A stretch of DNA of 64,000 bases from Comamonadaceae bacterium. GTDB taxonomy: Bacteria > Pseudomonadota > Gammaproteobacteria > Burkholderiales > Burkholderiaceae_C. The stretch is taken from contig CANBWP010000005.1 in NCBI GenBank assembly GCA_947373185.1, forward strand, positions 45,397 through 109,396, in the 5' to 3' direction. The translations under genes and the position numbers were made by a program. The notes beneath the pieces were generated by a model. It made no database searches, was not told the origin of the DNA, and worked only from the letters and a program-made list of their open reading frames with translations. The first letter of the stretch is position 1. Each line of letters opens with the position of its first letter. Of the stretch, positions 54,660 through 62,731 are shown in pieces.

Positions 54660-55160
54660 ATGTTTCAAATTGTTTTGGTTGAACCTGAAATTCCGCCCAA
54701 CACGGGCAACGTGATTCGCTTAGCGGCCAACACGGGCTGCGCTTTGCACCTCATCGAGCCCTTGGGCTTTTCGATGGACGACAAGCACATGCGCCGCGCA
54801 GGGCTGGACTACCACGAGTACGCCACCCTGAAGCGTCACCCCAGTTGGGCCGATTTTTTAGCGCAAGAACAACCCGACCTGGCACGCATGTTTGCACTGA
54901 CGACCAAGGGCACGCGCTATGTCCAAGAATGCACATTTCAAAAAGGCGACTGGCTGGTGTTTGGCGCAGAAACCCGTGGCCTTGCGCCCGAATTGCGTGA
55001 AAGCTTTGCACCTGCCAATCGCTTGAAATTGCCCATGCTGGAAGGCCAACGCAGTTTGAATTTGTCCAACAGCGTGGCCGTCACAGTCTATGAGGCTTGG
55101 CGTCAGAATGGGTTTGCCATGCCTGCTGCACCAGCACTCAAACCAGGGGCTTCAGCGTAA
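54660..55160 (+). CDS. trmL: tRNA (cytidine(34)-2'-O)-methyltransferase TrmL
   Basis: A 166-residue SPOUT methyltransferase. EPEIPPNTGNVIRLAANTG is near residue 8, FGAETRGLAPE binds the cofactor in the knot, and LSNSVAVTVYEAWRQ is the conserved C-terminal segment. It methylates the wobble base of leucine tRNAs. Its last 58 bases overlap the 3' end of the convergent MaoC gene. Confidence 0.92.
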   Translation: MFQIVLVEPEIPPNTGNVIRLAANTGCALHLIEPLGFSMDDKHMRRAGLDYHEYATLKRHPSWADFLAQEQPDLARMFALTTKGTRYVQECTFQKGDWLVFGAETRGLAPELRESFAPANRLKLPMLEGQRSLNLSNSVAVTVYEAWRQNGFAMPAAPALKPGASA

Positions 55161-55606
55161 TAACGCACCAAAGTTTCGGCGATGCAAGCCGGCTTGTCTG
55201 CACCTTCGCGCTCGAGGGTCATCTCCCAGGCGAACTGCATGCCATTGCCCTCAATGGGTGTGGCGCTTAGAAGTTTCATGTGACCACGCAACTGGCTGCC
55301 CACTGGCACGGGCGAGGTGAAACGTACTTTGTTCAAGCCGTAATTCACCGCCATGCGCACGTTGTCTACGCGCAAGGCGCTTTCAGACAACATGGGGATC
55401 AGCGAGAGCGTTAAAAAGCCATGCGCAATGGTGCCGCCAAAAGGCCCCGTTTTGGCTTTTTCAACATCGAGGTGAATCCACTGATGGTCGTCTGTGGCAT
55501 CGGCAAACTTATTGACTTGCGCTTGCGTGATGCGCGTCCAAGGCGACACCGCCACCACTTGGCCCACGCAGTCTGCCAAGGCTTGCAAAGTTGGAAATGT
55601 TTTCAT
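55103..55606 (-). CDS. MaoC-like enoyl-CoA hydratase
   Basis: A 167-residue single hot-dog protein with FADATDDHQWIHLDVEKA and [11 protein letters not shown]. The catalytic Asp and His are kept, though GD of the motif reads DD. It resembles the hydratase at 8515 closely. It lies 9 bases after the PcaF/PaaJ-type thiolase, so it may serve aromatic-acid or general fatty-acid breakdown. Its 3' end overlaps trmL. Confidence 0.87.
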   Translation of the reverse strand: MKTFPTLQALADCVGQVVAVSPWTRITQAQVNKFADATDDHQWIHLDVEKAKTGPFGGTIAHGFLTLSLIPMLSESALRVDNVRMAVNYGLNKVRFTSPVPVGSQLRGHMKLLSATPIEGNGMQFAWEMTLEREGADKPACIAETLVRYYAEAPGLSAGAAGMANPF

Positions 55607-55615
55607 GGTCCGAAC

Positions 55616-56830
55616 TTACACGCGTTCCAAAATCAGGGCAATGCCTTGGCCTACGCCAATGCACATGGTGCACAGCGCATAGCGGCCACCCGTGGCATGC
55701 AAACGATTGACCGCCGTGGTGGCCAAACGTGCGCCTGAAGCGCCCAAAGGATGGCCCAAAGCAATGGCACCCCCCCAAGCATTGACGCGCTCATCATCGT
55801 CTTTCAAGCCCAACATGCGCAGCACCGCCAAGCCTTGCGCCGCAAAAGCTTCGTTCAATTCAATGACGTCGATTTGATCCAAGGTCAAACCCGTTTGGGC
55901 CAACACTTTGAGGGTGGCAGGCGCAGGGCCAATGCCCATCACGCGCGGCGCCACACCAGCCGTGGCCATGCCCACCACGCGGGCTTTCGGTGTCAGGCTG
56001 TATTTGCCAGCCAGGGTTTCATTGGCCAAGAGCAAGGCGCACGCGCCATCGTTCACACCACTGGCATTGCCTGCTGTCACGGTGCCATCGGGGCGCACCA
56101 CCCCTTTGAGTTTGGCCAAAGATTCCATGCTGGTTTCGCGCGGATGTTCGTCCTTGTCCACCACGATGGCGTCGCCCTTTTTCTGAGGAATGGTGACGGC
56201 TGTCATTTCACGGGCCAAGTGGCCGGCCTTCTGCGCAGCAACCGCTTTCATTTGGCTGGCAAAGGCCATGCGGTCTTGCGCTTCACGCTCAATGTTGTAA
56301 TCGGTGGCCACGTTCTCTGCTGTCTCAGGCATGGAATCCACGCCATATTTTTCCTTCATCAACTTGTTGACAAAGCGCCAACCGATGGTGGTGTCATACA
56401 CCGCGTTGTTGCGGCTGAATGCCGTCTCGGCTTTGGGCATGACAAAGGGCGCACGGCTCATGCTTTCCACGCCGCCCGCAATCATCAAACCGGCTTCACC
56501 CGATTTGATGGCGCGTGCAGCGCTGCCTACTGCGTCCAAACCAGAACCGCACAAACGGTTCAAGGTTGCGCCAGGCACTTCGATGGGCAAACCGGCCAAC
56601 AGGCTGCTCATGTGGGCCACGTTGCGATTGTCTTCCCCCGCCTGGTTGGCATTGCCATACAACACATCGGTCACGGCCGCCCAATCCACTTGTGGATTGC
56701 GAGCCATCAAGGCGCGCAAAGGAATGGCACCCAAGTCATCGGTGCGAACGCTGGACAAGGCACCGCCATAACGGCCGAAAGGCGTGCGGATGGCGTCACA
56801 GATGAAGGCTTGCTGAAAGGTGTTGCTCAT
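55616..56830 (-). CDS. pcaF: 3-oxoadipyl-CoA thiolase (PcaF/PaaJ-type)
   Basis: A 404-residue thiolase. The N-terminus AFICDAIRTPFGRYGGALS is typical of PcaF/PaaJ. The catalytic residues are in LNRLCGSG (Cys94), GHPLGASG and MCIGVGQG (about Cys390). It splits 3-oxoadipyl-CoA to acetyl-CoA and succinyl-CoA, or acts in beta-oxidation. ATG 56830 is chosen for MSNTF, the usual start; a frame from 56857 lies in the operator region. A palindrome is located 32 bases upstream. Confidence 0.88.
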   Translation of the reverse strand: MSNTFQQAFICDAIRTPFGRYGGALSSVRTDDLGAIPLRALMARNPQVDWAAVTDVLYGNANQAGEDNRNVAHMSSLLAGLPIEVPGATLNRLCGSGLDAVGSAARAIKSGEAGLMIAGGVESMSRAPFVMPKAETAFSRNNAVYDTTIGWRFVNKLMKEKYGVDSMPETAENVATDYNIEREAQDRMAFASQMKAVAAQKAGHLAREMTAVTIPQKKGDAIVVDKDEHPRETSMESLAKLKGVVRPDGTVTAGNASGVNDGACALLLANETLAGKYSLTPKARVVGMATAGVAPRVMGIGPAPATLKVLAQTGLTLDQIDVIELNEAFAAQGLAVLRMLGLKDDDERVNAWGGAIALGHPLGASGARLATTAVNRLHATGGRYALCTMCIGVGQGIALILERV

Positions 56831-56861
56831 GGTGTTACTGAAGTCTCTGGTTTTCAAGAAT

Positions 56862-56879
56862 CATGCAATATAGTGCATG
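56862..56879. promoter_or_regulatory. Palindrome CATGCA-N6-TGCATG upstream of the thiolase
   Basis: A perfect 6-bp inverted repeat with a 6-bp spacer, ATATAG, between the divergent thiolase and DUF1841 genes. It is 32 bases upstream of the thiolase ATG and looks like an operator for a dimeric regulator. It does not match the GACGAT dyad of the catabolic island. Confidence 0.45.
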
Positions 56880-56926
56880 CCTTCTTTGAATTCAAGTGCT
56901 AATTCCACCTAGGCGACAATCCGACC

Positions 56927-57364
56927 ATGCTGATTCAACCTTCTCAAGCCGATGTGCGGCGATTTTTTTGTGGCACCTACGCCAAAGCCCGTTCAGGACA
57001 GACGCTAGAGCCGATCGAAATTCTGGCCAGCCAGTGGATCGACGAGCACCCCGAGTACCACGCAGAGTTGGCCGATGTCGACACTGCATTGGCCAATATG
57101 CACAAGGTCGATCCCAACCGCGACAGCCCCTTTTTACATCTGTCCATGCACCTGTCCATCAGCGAACAATGCAGCATCGATCAGCCCCGCGGCATCCGTC
57201 AGGCCGTTGAACTGTTGAGCTACAAACGTCAGTCTTTGCACGAAGCCCACCATGCCACCATGGAATGCTTGGGTCGCATGATTTTTGAAAGCCAACGGGC
57301 CGGCAAAATGCCCGATGGCCAGGTCTACATTGATTGCGTTCAAAGACACGCCACCCAAGATTGA
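56927..57364 (+). CDS. DUF1841 protein
   Basis: A 145-residue soluble protein containing FLHLSMHLSISEQCSIDQPRG, the conserved core of DUF1841, a family confined to proteobacteria with no known function. It has no signal peptide or membrane segment. It ends before a terminator at 57385. Confidence 0.86.
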   Translation: MLIQPSQADVRRFFCGTYAKARSGQTLEPIEILASQWIDEHPEYHAELADVDTALANMHKVDPNRDSPFLHLSMHLSISEQCSIDQPRGIRQAVELLSYKRQSLHEAHHATMECLGRMIFESQRAGKMPDGQVYIDCVQRHATQD

Positions 57365-57384
57365 AATCCTGCCCCCCAAAAATC

Positions 57385-57416
57385 TGAAAAAAAAGCCCGC
57401 AACGGCGGGCTTTTCT
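57385..57416. terminator. Rho-independent terminator
   Basis: A-run, GCCCGC-AACG-GCGGGC hairpin and TTTTCTT, between the DUF1841 and convergent cytochrome c4 genes. The A-run allows action in both directions. Confidence 0.82.
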
Positions 57417-57450
57417 TGTGAGTGACAAAGGCCTGTGAGGCCTCGGCGCC

Positions 57451-58113
57451 TCAACGGAATTTAGACTGGGGCACAGTTTTGAGTTCGCCGTCCAAAGAGG
57501 ACACATAACCGGCCAAAGCTTTCAATTCATTGTTGCTGAACTGCTTGGCAACACCGCCCATGATGCCGTTTGCACGGCCCCATGTGGCTTGGTTTTCAGT
57601 CTTGTAGGACTTCAAAGCCACGAACAAGAAGTCTTTGTGCTGGCCTGCAATTTTGGGGTAGCTGGGGTCCACTGGCTTGGAGAAGTTCTCGCCATGGCAA
57701 GACACGCAAGCGCCTTTTTTCAGCAACTCGGCCACTTTGTCGTCAGCGGCTTTGGCCACGACGGGGGCCGCGCCTTCTACAACGCCGTGTTGTGAGTAAT
57801 AGGCTGCAACGTCAGCGATGTCCTGATCGGACAAGCTGGCTGCAATACCGCGCATGGTGGGGTGCTTGCGATCGCCTTTTTTGTAGGCGTTCAGGGCTGA
57901 GGCAATGTACTTGGCATTTTGACCCGAGATCATGGGGACGCGGTACACCTCGGGGAAGCTGGCCTGGTAGCCTTTGATGCCGTGGCAGCCGATGCACATG
58001 GCAATCTTGCCTTCGGCGGCTTTGGCGTTGCCCTGCACGTCTTGTGCTTGGGCAGAGAAAACGGTCGCTGAAGCGACAGTTAAAGCGATCAATGAGGATA
58101 ACAAAGCGTTCAT
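57451..58113 (-). CDS. Diheme cytochrome c4
   Basis: A 220-residue precursor with a signal peptide (cleavage after AQA) and two cytochrome c domains. Heme motifs are CIGCH (near residue 40) and CVSCH (near residue 137), each followed by a methionine region (HPTMRG; GIMGG). Cytochrome c4 carries electrons in the periplasm, often to terminal oxidases such as the one encoded upstream. The start is chosen at the signal peptide MNALLSSLIAL. Confidence 0.92.
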   Translation of the reverse strand: MNALLSSLIALTVASATVFSAQAQDVQGNAKAAEGKIAMCIGCHGIKGYQASFPEVYRVPMISGQNAKYIASALNAYKKGDRKHPTMRGIAASLSDQDIADVAAYYSQHGVVEGAAPVVAKAADDKVAELLKKGACVSCHGENFSKPVDPSYPKIAGQHKDFLFVALKSYKTENQATWGRANGIMGGVAKQFSNNELKALAGYVSSLDGELKTVPQSKFR

Positions 58114-58232
58114 TTTGCGAGCACAATCAAACTTGGATTGATGAAAATCAATGCGGGATTATATCGAGTGTGTCCACTCAATCCTGACTTTTCTCATTTC
58201 TCACAACTTTTAATCCACTTTTGACGCCAATT

Positions 58233-59075
58233 ATGAAATTCCAAGGGACTGAAAACTACGTTGCCACGCAAGATTTGAAGCTGGCCGTCAACGCCGCCAT
58301 CACCTTGAAGCGCCCTTTGCTGGTCAAAGGCGAACCCGGCACTGGCAAAACCATGCTGGCCGAGGAAGTCTCTGAAGCTTTGGGCCTGAAACTCATTCAG
58401 TGGCACATCAAGTCCACCACCAAAGCACAGCAAGGCTTGTATGAGTACGACGCCGTGAGCCGTCTGCGTGACAGCCAATTGGGCGACGAAAAAGTTAAGA
58501 ACATCGAAAACTACATCATCAAGGGTGTGCTCTGGCAGGCTTTCACGTCTGAAGAACCCGTGGCCATTTTGATTGACGAGATCGACAAGGCCGACATCGA
58601 GTTCCCCAACGACTTGCTGCGCGAAATCGATCGCATGGAGTTTTACTGCTATGAAACACGTCAGCTGATCAAAGCCAAAACGCGGCCCTTGGTGTTCATC
58701 ACCTCCAACAACGAAAAAGAATTGCCCGACGCCTTCCTGCGCCGCTGCTTCTTCCACTACATCAAGTTCCCAGAAGCCGACACCATGAAGCAAATTGTGG
58801 ATGTGCACTTCCCCAATTTGAAAAAGGAATTGCTCACCGTGGCGTTGAAAAACTTCTACGACGTGCGCGGTTTGCCCGGCCTCAAAAAGAAACCCTCCAC
58901 CAGCGAATTGCTCGACTGGTTGAAGCTCTTGGTGGCCGAAGACATTCCTTTGGAAGCCCTGCAAAGTGCCGACCAAAAAGTGAGCGTGCCACCCCTGGTG
59001 GGCGCCTTGCTGAAGAATGAGCAAGACGTCAGCTTGTTTGAAAAGCTGGTGTTCATGAACCAACGCAACCGTTAA
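58233..59075 (+). CDS. MoxR-family AAA+ ATPase
   Basis: A 280-residue ATPase. Walker A is GEPGTGKT near residue 36, Walker B AILIDEIDKAD near residue 110, and sensor 1 FITSNNEKELPDAFLRRC follows. ATG 58233 is chosen; TTG 58221 would only add four residues. With the VWA protein at 59334 it forms a MoxR/VWA chaperone pair of the CoxD/CoxE type, used to mature metal enzymes. Its client is not apparent here. Confidence 0.9.
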   Translation: MKFQGTENYVATQDLKLAVNAAITLKRPLLVKGEPGTGKTMLAEEVSEALGLKLIQWHIKSTTKAQQGLYEYDAVSRLRDSQLGDEKVKNIENYIIKGVLWQAFTSEEPVAILIDEIDKADIEFPNDLLREIDRMEFYCYETRQLIKAKTRPLVFITSNNEKELPDAFLRRCFFHYIKFPEADTMKQIVDVHFPNLKKELLTVALKNFYDVRGLPGLKKKPSTSELLDWLKLLVAEDIPLEALQSADQKVSVPPLVGALLKNEQDVSLFEKLVFMNQRNR

Positions 59076-59081
59076 GCCAGC

Positions 59082-59330
59082 ATGTCACGCAACTTGCTCG
59101 CAGAAGGTTTTTCAGACGCCGTTGGCTTTGTGGGCGGCGCCCTGCTGGGCTTTTGGGCTGGGCGCCTTCTGGGCTGGAATATATTTGCAGCAGGCTACGG
59201 CAACGACAGCATTGGCGGCATTGTGTTGGTCGGCTTGGGCGGCGGCCTGGGTTTGCAACTGGCCAGGCGTTGGCAAGCTGCCCAATCATCAAAAGAAAAA
59301 ACTTTGGACAACGAAAGCGATAAGGCCTGA
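59082..59330 (+). CDS. Small glycine-rich membrane protein
   Basis: An 82-residue protein with two likely membrane segments (residues 13-30 and 43-60), both rich in glycine, and a charged C-terminus (KEKTLDNESDKA). I do not recognise the family. It is 6 bases after the MoxR gene and 3 bases before the VWA gene, so it is co-expressed with them. Confidence 0.72.
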   Translation: MSRNLLAEGFSDAVGFVGGALLGFWAGRLLGWNIFAAGYGNDSIGGIVLVGLGGGLGLQLARRWQAAQSSKEKTLDNESDKA

Positions 59331-59333
59331 AGC

Positions 59334-60518
59334 ATGCTGATCGATTTCTTTTACACCCTGCGTGCCGCCAAATTGCCGGTGTCTGTGCGCGAGTACCTCA
59401 ATGTGCTGGAAGCCTTGCAAGCCAACGTGGTCGGCCCTGCATCCGACGCTTGCAGCATTGACGACTTCTACCACTTGAGCCGCACGGTCATGGTGAAGGA
59501 TGAGAAGCACTACGACAAATTTGACAAGGCCTTTGGTGCCTACTTCAAAGGCGTTGAAATGCTGACCGACTTCACCAAAGAAGTGCCACTGGACTGGCTG
59601 CAAAAAATCTTAGAAAAAGAACTCACGCCCGAGCAAAAAGCCGCCATTGAAAAAATGGGCTGGGATGAGTTGATGGAGACCTTGAAGAAGCGTCTCGAAG
59701 AACAAAAAGAGCGCCACGAAGGTGGCAACAAATGGATTGGCACTGGCGGCACCTCGCCCTTTGGCAATGGCGGGCACAACCCCCAAGGCATTCGAATTGG
59801 CGGCAAAGGCGGCAATCGCAGCGCTGTGAAAGTGTGGGAGCAACGCGCCTATCGCGATTACGACGATACGCAAGAACTGGGCACCCGCAACATCAAAGTG
59901 GCCTTGCGCCGATTGCGCAAATTTGCCCGAGAAGGCTCGGCTGACGAACTTGATTTGCCCGACACCATTCGTGCCACAGCGGCCAACGCCGGTTACCTCG
60001 ACATCAAGATGGTGCCCGAGCGGCATAACAACGTCAAAGTGCTGCTGCTGATGGACGTGGGTGGCACCATGGACGACCACATTGCGCGCGTGGAAGAGTT
60101 GTTCTCGGCAGCCAAAGCCGAGTTCAAGCACTTAGAGTTTTATTACTTCCACAACTGCGTGTACGACTTCATGTGGAAGAACAACAAGCGTCGTTACGCC
60201 GAGAAGTTTCCCACCTGGGACATTCTGCGCAAGTACAACAAAGATTACAAACTGATCTTTGTGGGCGATGCCACCATGAGCCCCTACGAAATTTTGCAGC
60301 GCGGTGGCAGCGTGGAATACAACAACGAAGAAGCCGGCGCCGAATGGCTACAACGCCTCACGCACACCTTCCCCAAATTTGCTTGGATCAACCCCGAGCC
60401 GCAAGGCGTTTGGCAATACCGCCAAAGCATTGCGGTCATTCAACAACTCATGAGCAACCGCATGTTTCCGCTCACCCTCAAGGGTTTGGAAGATGCCATG
60501 CGCATGATGAGCAAGTAA
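59334..60518 (+). CDS. VWA-domain protein, CoxE-like
   Basis: A 394-residue protein. An N-terminal region (residues 1-200) ends in a glycine-rich stretch (GGTSPFGNGGHNPQGIRIGGKGG), and the C-terminal half is a VWA domain. Its metal site reads MDVGGTMDDH, so the usual DxSxS is DxGxT. CoxE-type proteins work with MoxR ATPases in metal-cofactor assembly. It is the third gene of the MoxR operon. Confidence 0.87.
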   Translation: MLIDFFYTLRAAKLPVSVREYLNVLEALQANVVGPASDACSIDDFYHLSRTVMVKDEKHYDKFDKAFGAYFKGVEMLTDFTKEVPLDWLQKILEKELTPEQKAAIEKMGWDELMETLKKRLEEQKERHEGGNKWIGTGGTSPFGNGGHNPQGIRIGGKGGNRSAVKVWEQRAYRDYDDTQELGTRNIKVALRRLRKFAREGSADELDLPDTIRATAANAGYLDIKMVPERHNNVKVLLLMDVGGTMDDHIARVEELFSAAKAEFKHLEFYYFHNCVYDFMWKNNKRRYAEKFPTWDILRKYNKDYKLIFVGDATMSPYEILQRGGSVEYNNEEAGAEWLQRLTHTFPKFAWINPEPQGVWQYRQSIAVIQQLMSNRMFPLTLKGLEDAMRMMSK

Positions 60519-60541
60519 ACAACTTTAGACCTCTGACAAGT

Positions 60542-60561
60542 CAGGCGCCTCGGGGTGCCTG
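60542..60561 (+). terminator. Hairpin after the MoxR/VWA operon
   Basis: CAGGCGCC-TCGG-GGTGCCTG, an 8-bp stem with one G-T pair and a TCGG loop, 23 bases after the VWA stop and 16 bases before the tRNA gene. It lacks a T-run, so it may be a terminator or a processing signal. Confidence 0.4.
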
Positions 60562-60577
60562 TAAAATGCAAACGTCC

Positions 60578-60652
60578 GCCGCCGTAGTTCAATGGACAGA
60601 ACGAGTGCCTCCTAAGCGCTAGATACAGGTTCGATTCCTGTCGGAGGCACCA
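60578..60652 (+). tRNA. tRNA-Arg (anticodon CCT)
   Basis: A complete cloverleaf with encoded CCA. Anticodon arm AGTGC-CTCCTAA-GCGCT with CCT anticodon, T arm ACAGG-TTCGATT-CCTGT, and a D arm GTTC/GAAC. The acceptor stem GCCGCCG/CGGAGGC has one mismatch (G4 opposite A). Its 3' end, from 60637, is repeated at 61969-61985 and serves as the attachment site of the following insertion. Confidence 0.9.
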
Positions 60653-60653
60653 A
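60637..60653 (+). repeat. Direct repeat, left attachment site within tRNA-Arg
   Basis: CCTGTCGGAGGCACCAA, covering the 3' end of the tRNA gene and one base past CCA. An identical 17-bp copy is at 61969-61985. This is the usual att core layout of elements that integrate into tRNA genes. Confidence 0.85.
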
Positions 60654-60933
60654 GAGTTAACCTCGCAAAGTCTCACGACACCTCAAAACCCGCATTCTTA
60701 TTGGTCTAGTGGGTTATTTATTGCTTCATACGGCCTCACAAGGTAGCATCACATACCAGCAAAAAAGCACTAGTTTTGGCTGTACACACAAGCGCCCCAA
60801 AAAATATACCGCCAAGGGGGCAGATCAGACACAAAAAACGATCAAATCAAATGGTTGACAATAAAAAATTCAAAGTTTTTTGGAATTGCGATCTTAGATA
60901 GTTCACCTTAAGCTGTCCCTTTACTTATTCAAT

Positions 60934-61608
60934 ATGATGAATCTTTCTCAATTTTTAAAACTGCTAGTTTCTTTTGGGATCTTGTTTTGCTTGGGAGCCT
61001 CGATTCCACTTTATGCGGCTGAGCCAGCAGCTGCAACAAAACTTAGGCAAAAAATTTATAACCAGTGCATGGTTAATCAGCGTGCAACACTTCAAACAGA
61101 AAAATTTGTTTCGAAATTTTGCAAAGATGAGGCTGATCAATCAATCGAAAATCTCCAGCTTCAAGCAATAAATGCTCAAAGACAAATTGACATTTTTACA
61201 GATCAAGTGAAAAAAATTTCGACTTTCAAACCTGAAACCAATGATGAGTACACAGCTGTAACAGATCTATTTAGCAGCTATCAACAGCTTAATGATTACT
61301 TCAATATTTTTTTAACAACTCAATATGCACGCTCGCTTCAAAATTCTTACGCTGAATTACTTAGGCTAAAACTTTCAATTGAAATTTTCAACCAGAATTT
61401 CATATTTAGAGAAGATGAAAAACAAAAAGCAAAAGAGATATCTTGCGAGAAAAGCGTTAGTAAATACAACGCTAAAGCCAACGCAATTGGCGATGACACT
61501 TTAACAATTAAGGACTGCCTTAATGATTTCTTCTATGAATTCCATAATTTGAATACAGTAAGAATTCAGAAAATTATTCTAGTTCCTCCCTCAAGGGTTT
61601 TTAACTAA
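60934..61608 (+). CDS. Secreted protein of unknown function (on the insertion)
   Basis: A 224-residue protein with a signal peptide (LLVSFGILFCLGASIPLYAAEPA). The mature part is helical, rich in Gln, Asn and Lys, with five cysteines, of which four lie in NQCMV, KFCKD, ISCEK and KDCLND. I recognise no family. Codon use is far more AT-rich than in neighbouring genes, which fits foreign origin. ATG 60934 and 60937 are both possible starts. Confidence 0.68.
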   Translation: MMNLSQFLKLLVSFGILFCLGASIPLYAAEPAAATKLRQKIYNQCMVNQRATLQTEKFVSKFCKDEADQSIENLQLQAINAQRQIDIFTDQVKKISTFKPETNDEYTAVTDLFSSYQQLNDYFNIFLTTQYARSLQNSYAELLRLKLSIEIFNQNFIFREDEKQKAKEISCEKSVSKYNAKANAIGDDTLTIKDCLNDFFYEFHNLNTVRIQKIILVPPSRVFN

Positions 61609-61684
61609 GAGGCCCTAGTTGACGGGGCGTACTGAGCCTAGAACAATCAATGAAGTCAAAATAATCGACTTTTGCACCATTTCT

Positions 61685-61957
61685 TCAATTCACAAAAATC
61701 GCTTGTTGACAGGGCACAGCAGACTCTATTGTTTTTGTAATAGGCGGGTTTGAGCCCTCTAGTTTGTAAGTGCAATCCCACTTGTTTGTAACAAACTGGT
61801 CTTTAACCAGTGTCCACATAGCAGCATGGGCTGATAGGGTTACTCCAACCAAGGCATCTCCGATAATTTTTTCATTTCTATCTCCGTCCAAATTAGTTAC
61901 CAAAATGGGATATCCGGAAATACAAGGCCTTAGAGATAGTCCGATAGCCCTCTTCAT
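61685..61957 (-). CDS. Hypothetical small protein (on the insertion)
   Basis: A 90-residue protein without signal peptide or membrane segment, containing three cysteines (RPCIS, WDCTY, VPCQQ). I recognise no family. It lies just inside the right repeat, is AT-rich like its neighbour and is transcribed toward it. It may be a truncated gene whose start lay outside the insertion boundary. Confidence 0.5.
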   Translation of the reverse strand: MKRAIGLSLRPCISGYPILVTNLDGDRNEKIIGDALVGVTLSAHAAMWTLVKDQFVTNKWDCTYKLEGSNPPITKTIESAVPCQQAIFVN

Positions 61958-61968
61958 ATCAGCTGTTG

Positions 61969-61985
61969 CCTGTCGGAGGCACCAA
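61969..61985 (+). repeat. Direct repeat, right attachment site
   Basis: The second copy of the 17-bp tRNA 3' end repeat, CCTGTCGGAGGCACCAA, immediately before the 3' end of the acyltransferase gene. Removing one repeat and the DNA between would leave the tRNA next to that gene. Confidence 0.85.
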
Positions 61986-61991
61986 ATCTGC

Positions 61992-62729
61992 TCAGGGCCT
62001 GCAAGCCAGTTTCAAGTCCATCACCGTTTGCCGCAAATCTTGCGCCCAAGCCCGGCGGTCGCGTCCACCTGCATGTTGCAGTTCGCCAAAGTTCACTACC
62101 GCCTTAAGGTCCCGCGCATTGAGTGTTTGCCAAATTGACCACACCAATGTGTCATCACCCACAAACCTAGCGGCCATTGAAATTTGATGGGTGGGTTTGT
62201 CAAAATACTGAATGGCTAATGGCTGAATGGGCGCATCAGCCTCAATGGCAGACTGAATCAGGTTGGCATGAAAAGGTAGCAGGTCAAAACCATCACCTGT
62301 GGTGCCTTCTGGAAAAACTGCCAACACATCGCCCTCTTTCAAAGCGCGCGCCATTTCCTTCACCATGCGCATCGCATCCTTGCGATTCTCGCGCTCAATG
62401 TACAAGGTGCCTGCGCCTGTGGCCAAAGTGCCAATCAAAGGCCACTCGCGCAATTCTGATTTAGACACAAAGCGGCAATGCCGTGTGGCGTGGATCACCA
62501 CAATGTCGAGCCAAGAAATGTGATTGCACACCATCAAAGTGGGGCCTGTTAATACGGGCTGGCCACGCACTTCCAGTTCAATGTCCCAAATGCGCAAGAG
62601 CTGTGTGGCCCAAACTTGAACCCTTGCTTCACGCTGTAAGGGGTTCAGTTGCGGAAACCGAAAATAGATGGTGACCCACCCCACCAACACGTGCCAAATG
62701 CCACGCAGCAATTTGAGGGCTGCGCGCAT
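61992..62729 (-). CDS. 1-acyl-sn-glycerol-3-phosphate acyltransferase family protein (PlsC-like)
   Basis: A 245-residue acyltransferase with an N-terminal membrane segment (HVLVGWVTIYFRF). The catalytic motif NHISWLD is near residue 76 and the glycerol-phosphate motif FPEGTTG near residue 150. It acylates lysophosphatidate or a similar lipid. ATG 62729 is the true start: the open frame upstream lies in the pyrC-like gene. It follows that gene by 2 bases. Confidence 0.88.
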   Translation of the reverse strand: MRAALKLLRGIWHVLVGWVTIYFRFPQLNPLQREARVQVWATQLLRIWDIELEVRGQPVLTGPTLMVCNHISWLDIVVIHATRHCRFVSKSELREWPLIGTLATGAGTLYIERENRKDAMRMVKEMARALKEGDVLAVFPEGTTGDGFDLLPFHANLIQSAIEADAPIQPLAIQYFDKPTHQISMAARFVGDDTLVWSIWQTLNARDLKAVVNFGELQHAGGRDRRAWAQDLRQTVMDLKLACRP

Positions 62730-62731
62730 GC

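Larger units (their letters stand above)
60654..61968. mobile_element. Small tRNA-associated genomic insertion (no integrase)
   Basis: About 1.3 kb of markedly AT-rich DNA bounded by the 17-bp repeats. It holds two orphan genes, one secreted protein (plus strand) and one small protein (minus strand). No integrase or other recombination gene is present. The 280 bases between the tRNA and the first gene are AT-rich and non-coding as far as I can see; they may be the remains of an integrase region or hold its promoter. Composition and position indicate lateral transfer. Confidence 0.75.

Noticed and set aside
55751..56902. Long open frame opposite the PcaF-type thiolase
   Set aside because: The thiolase has all catalytic motifs; the opposing frame shows no recognisable domain and typical shadow composition.
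58194..59063. Open frame opposite the MoxR ATPase
   Set aside because: It covers the same bases as an intact AAA+ gene and has no family features.
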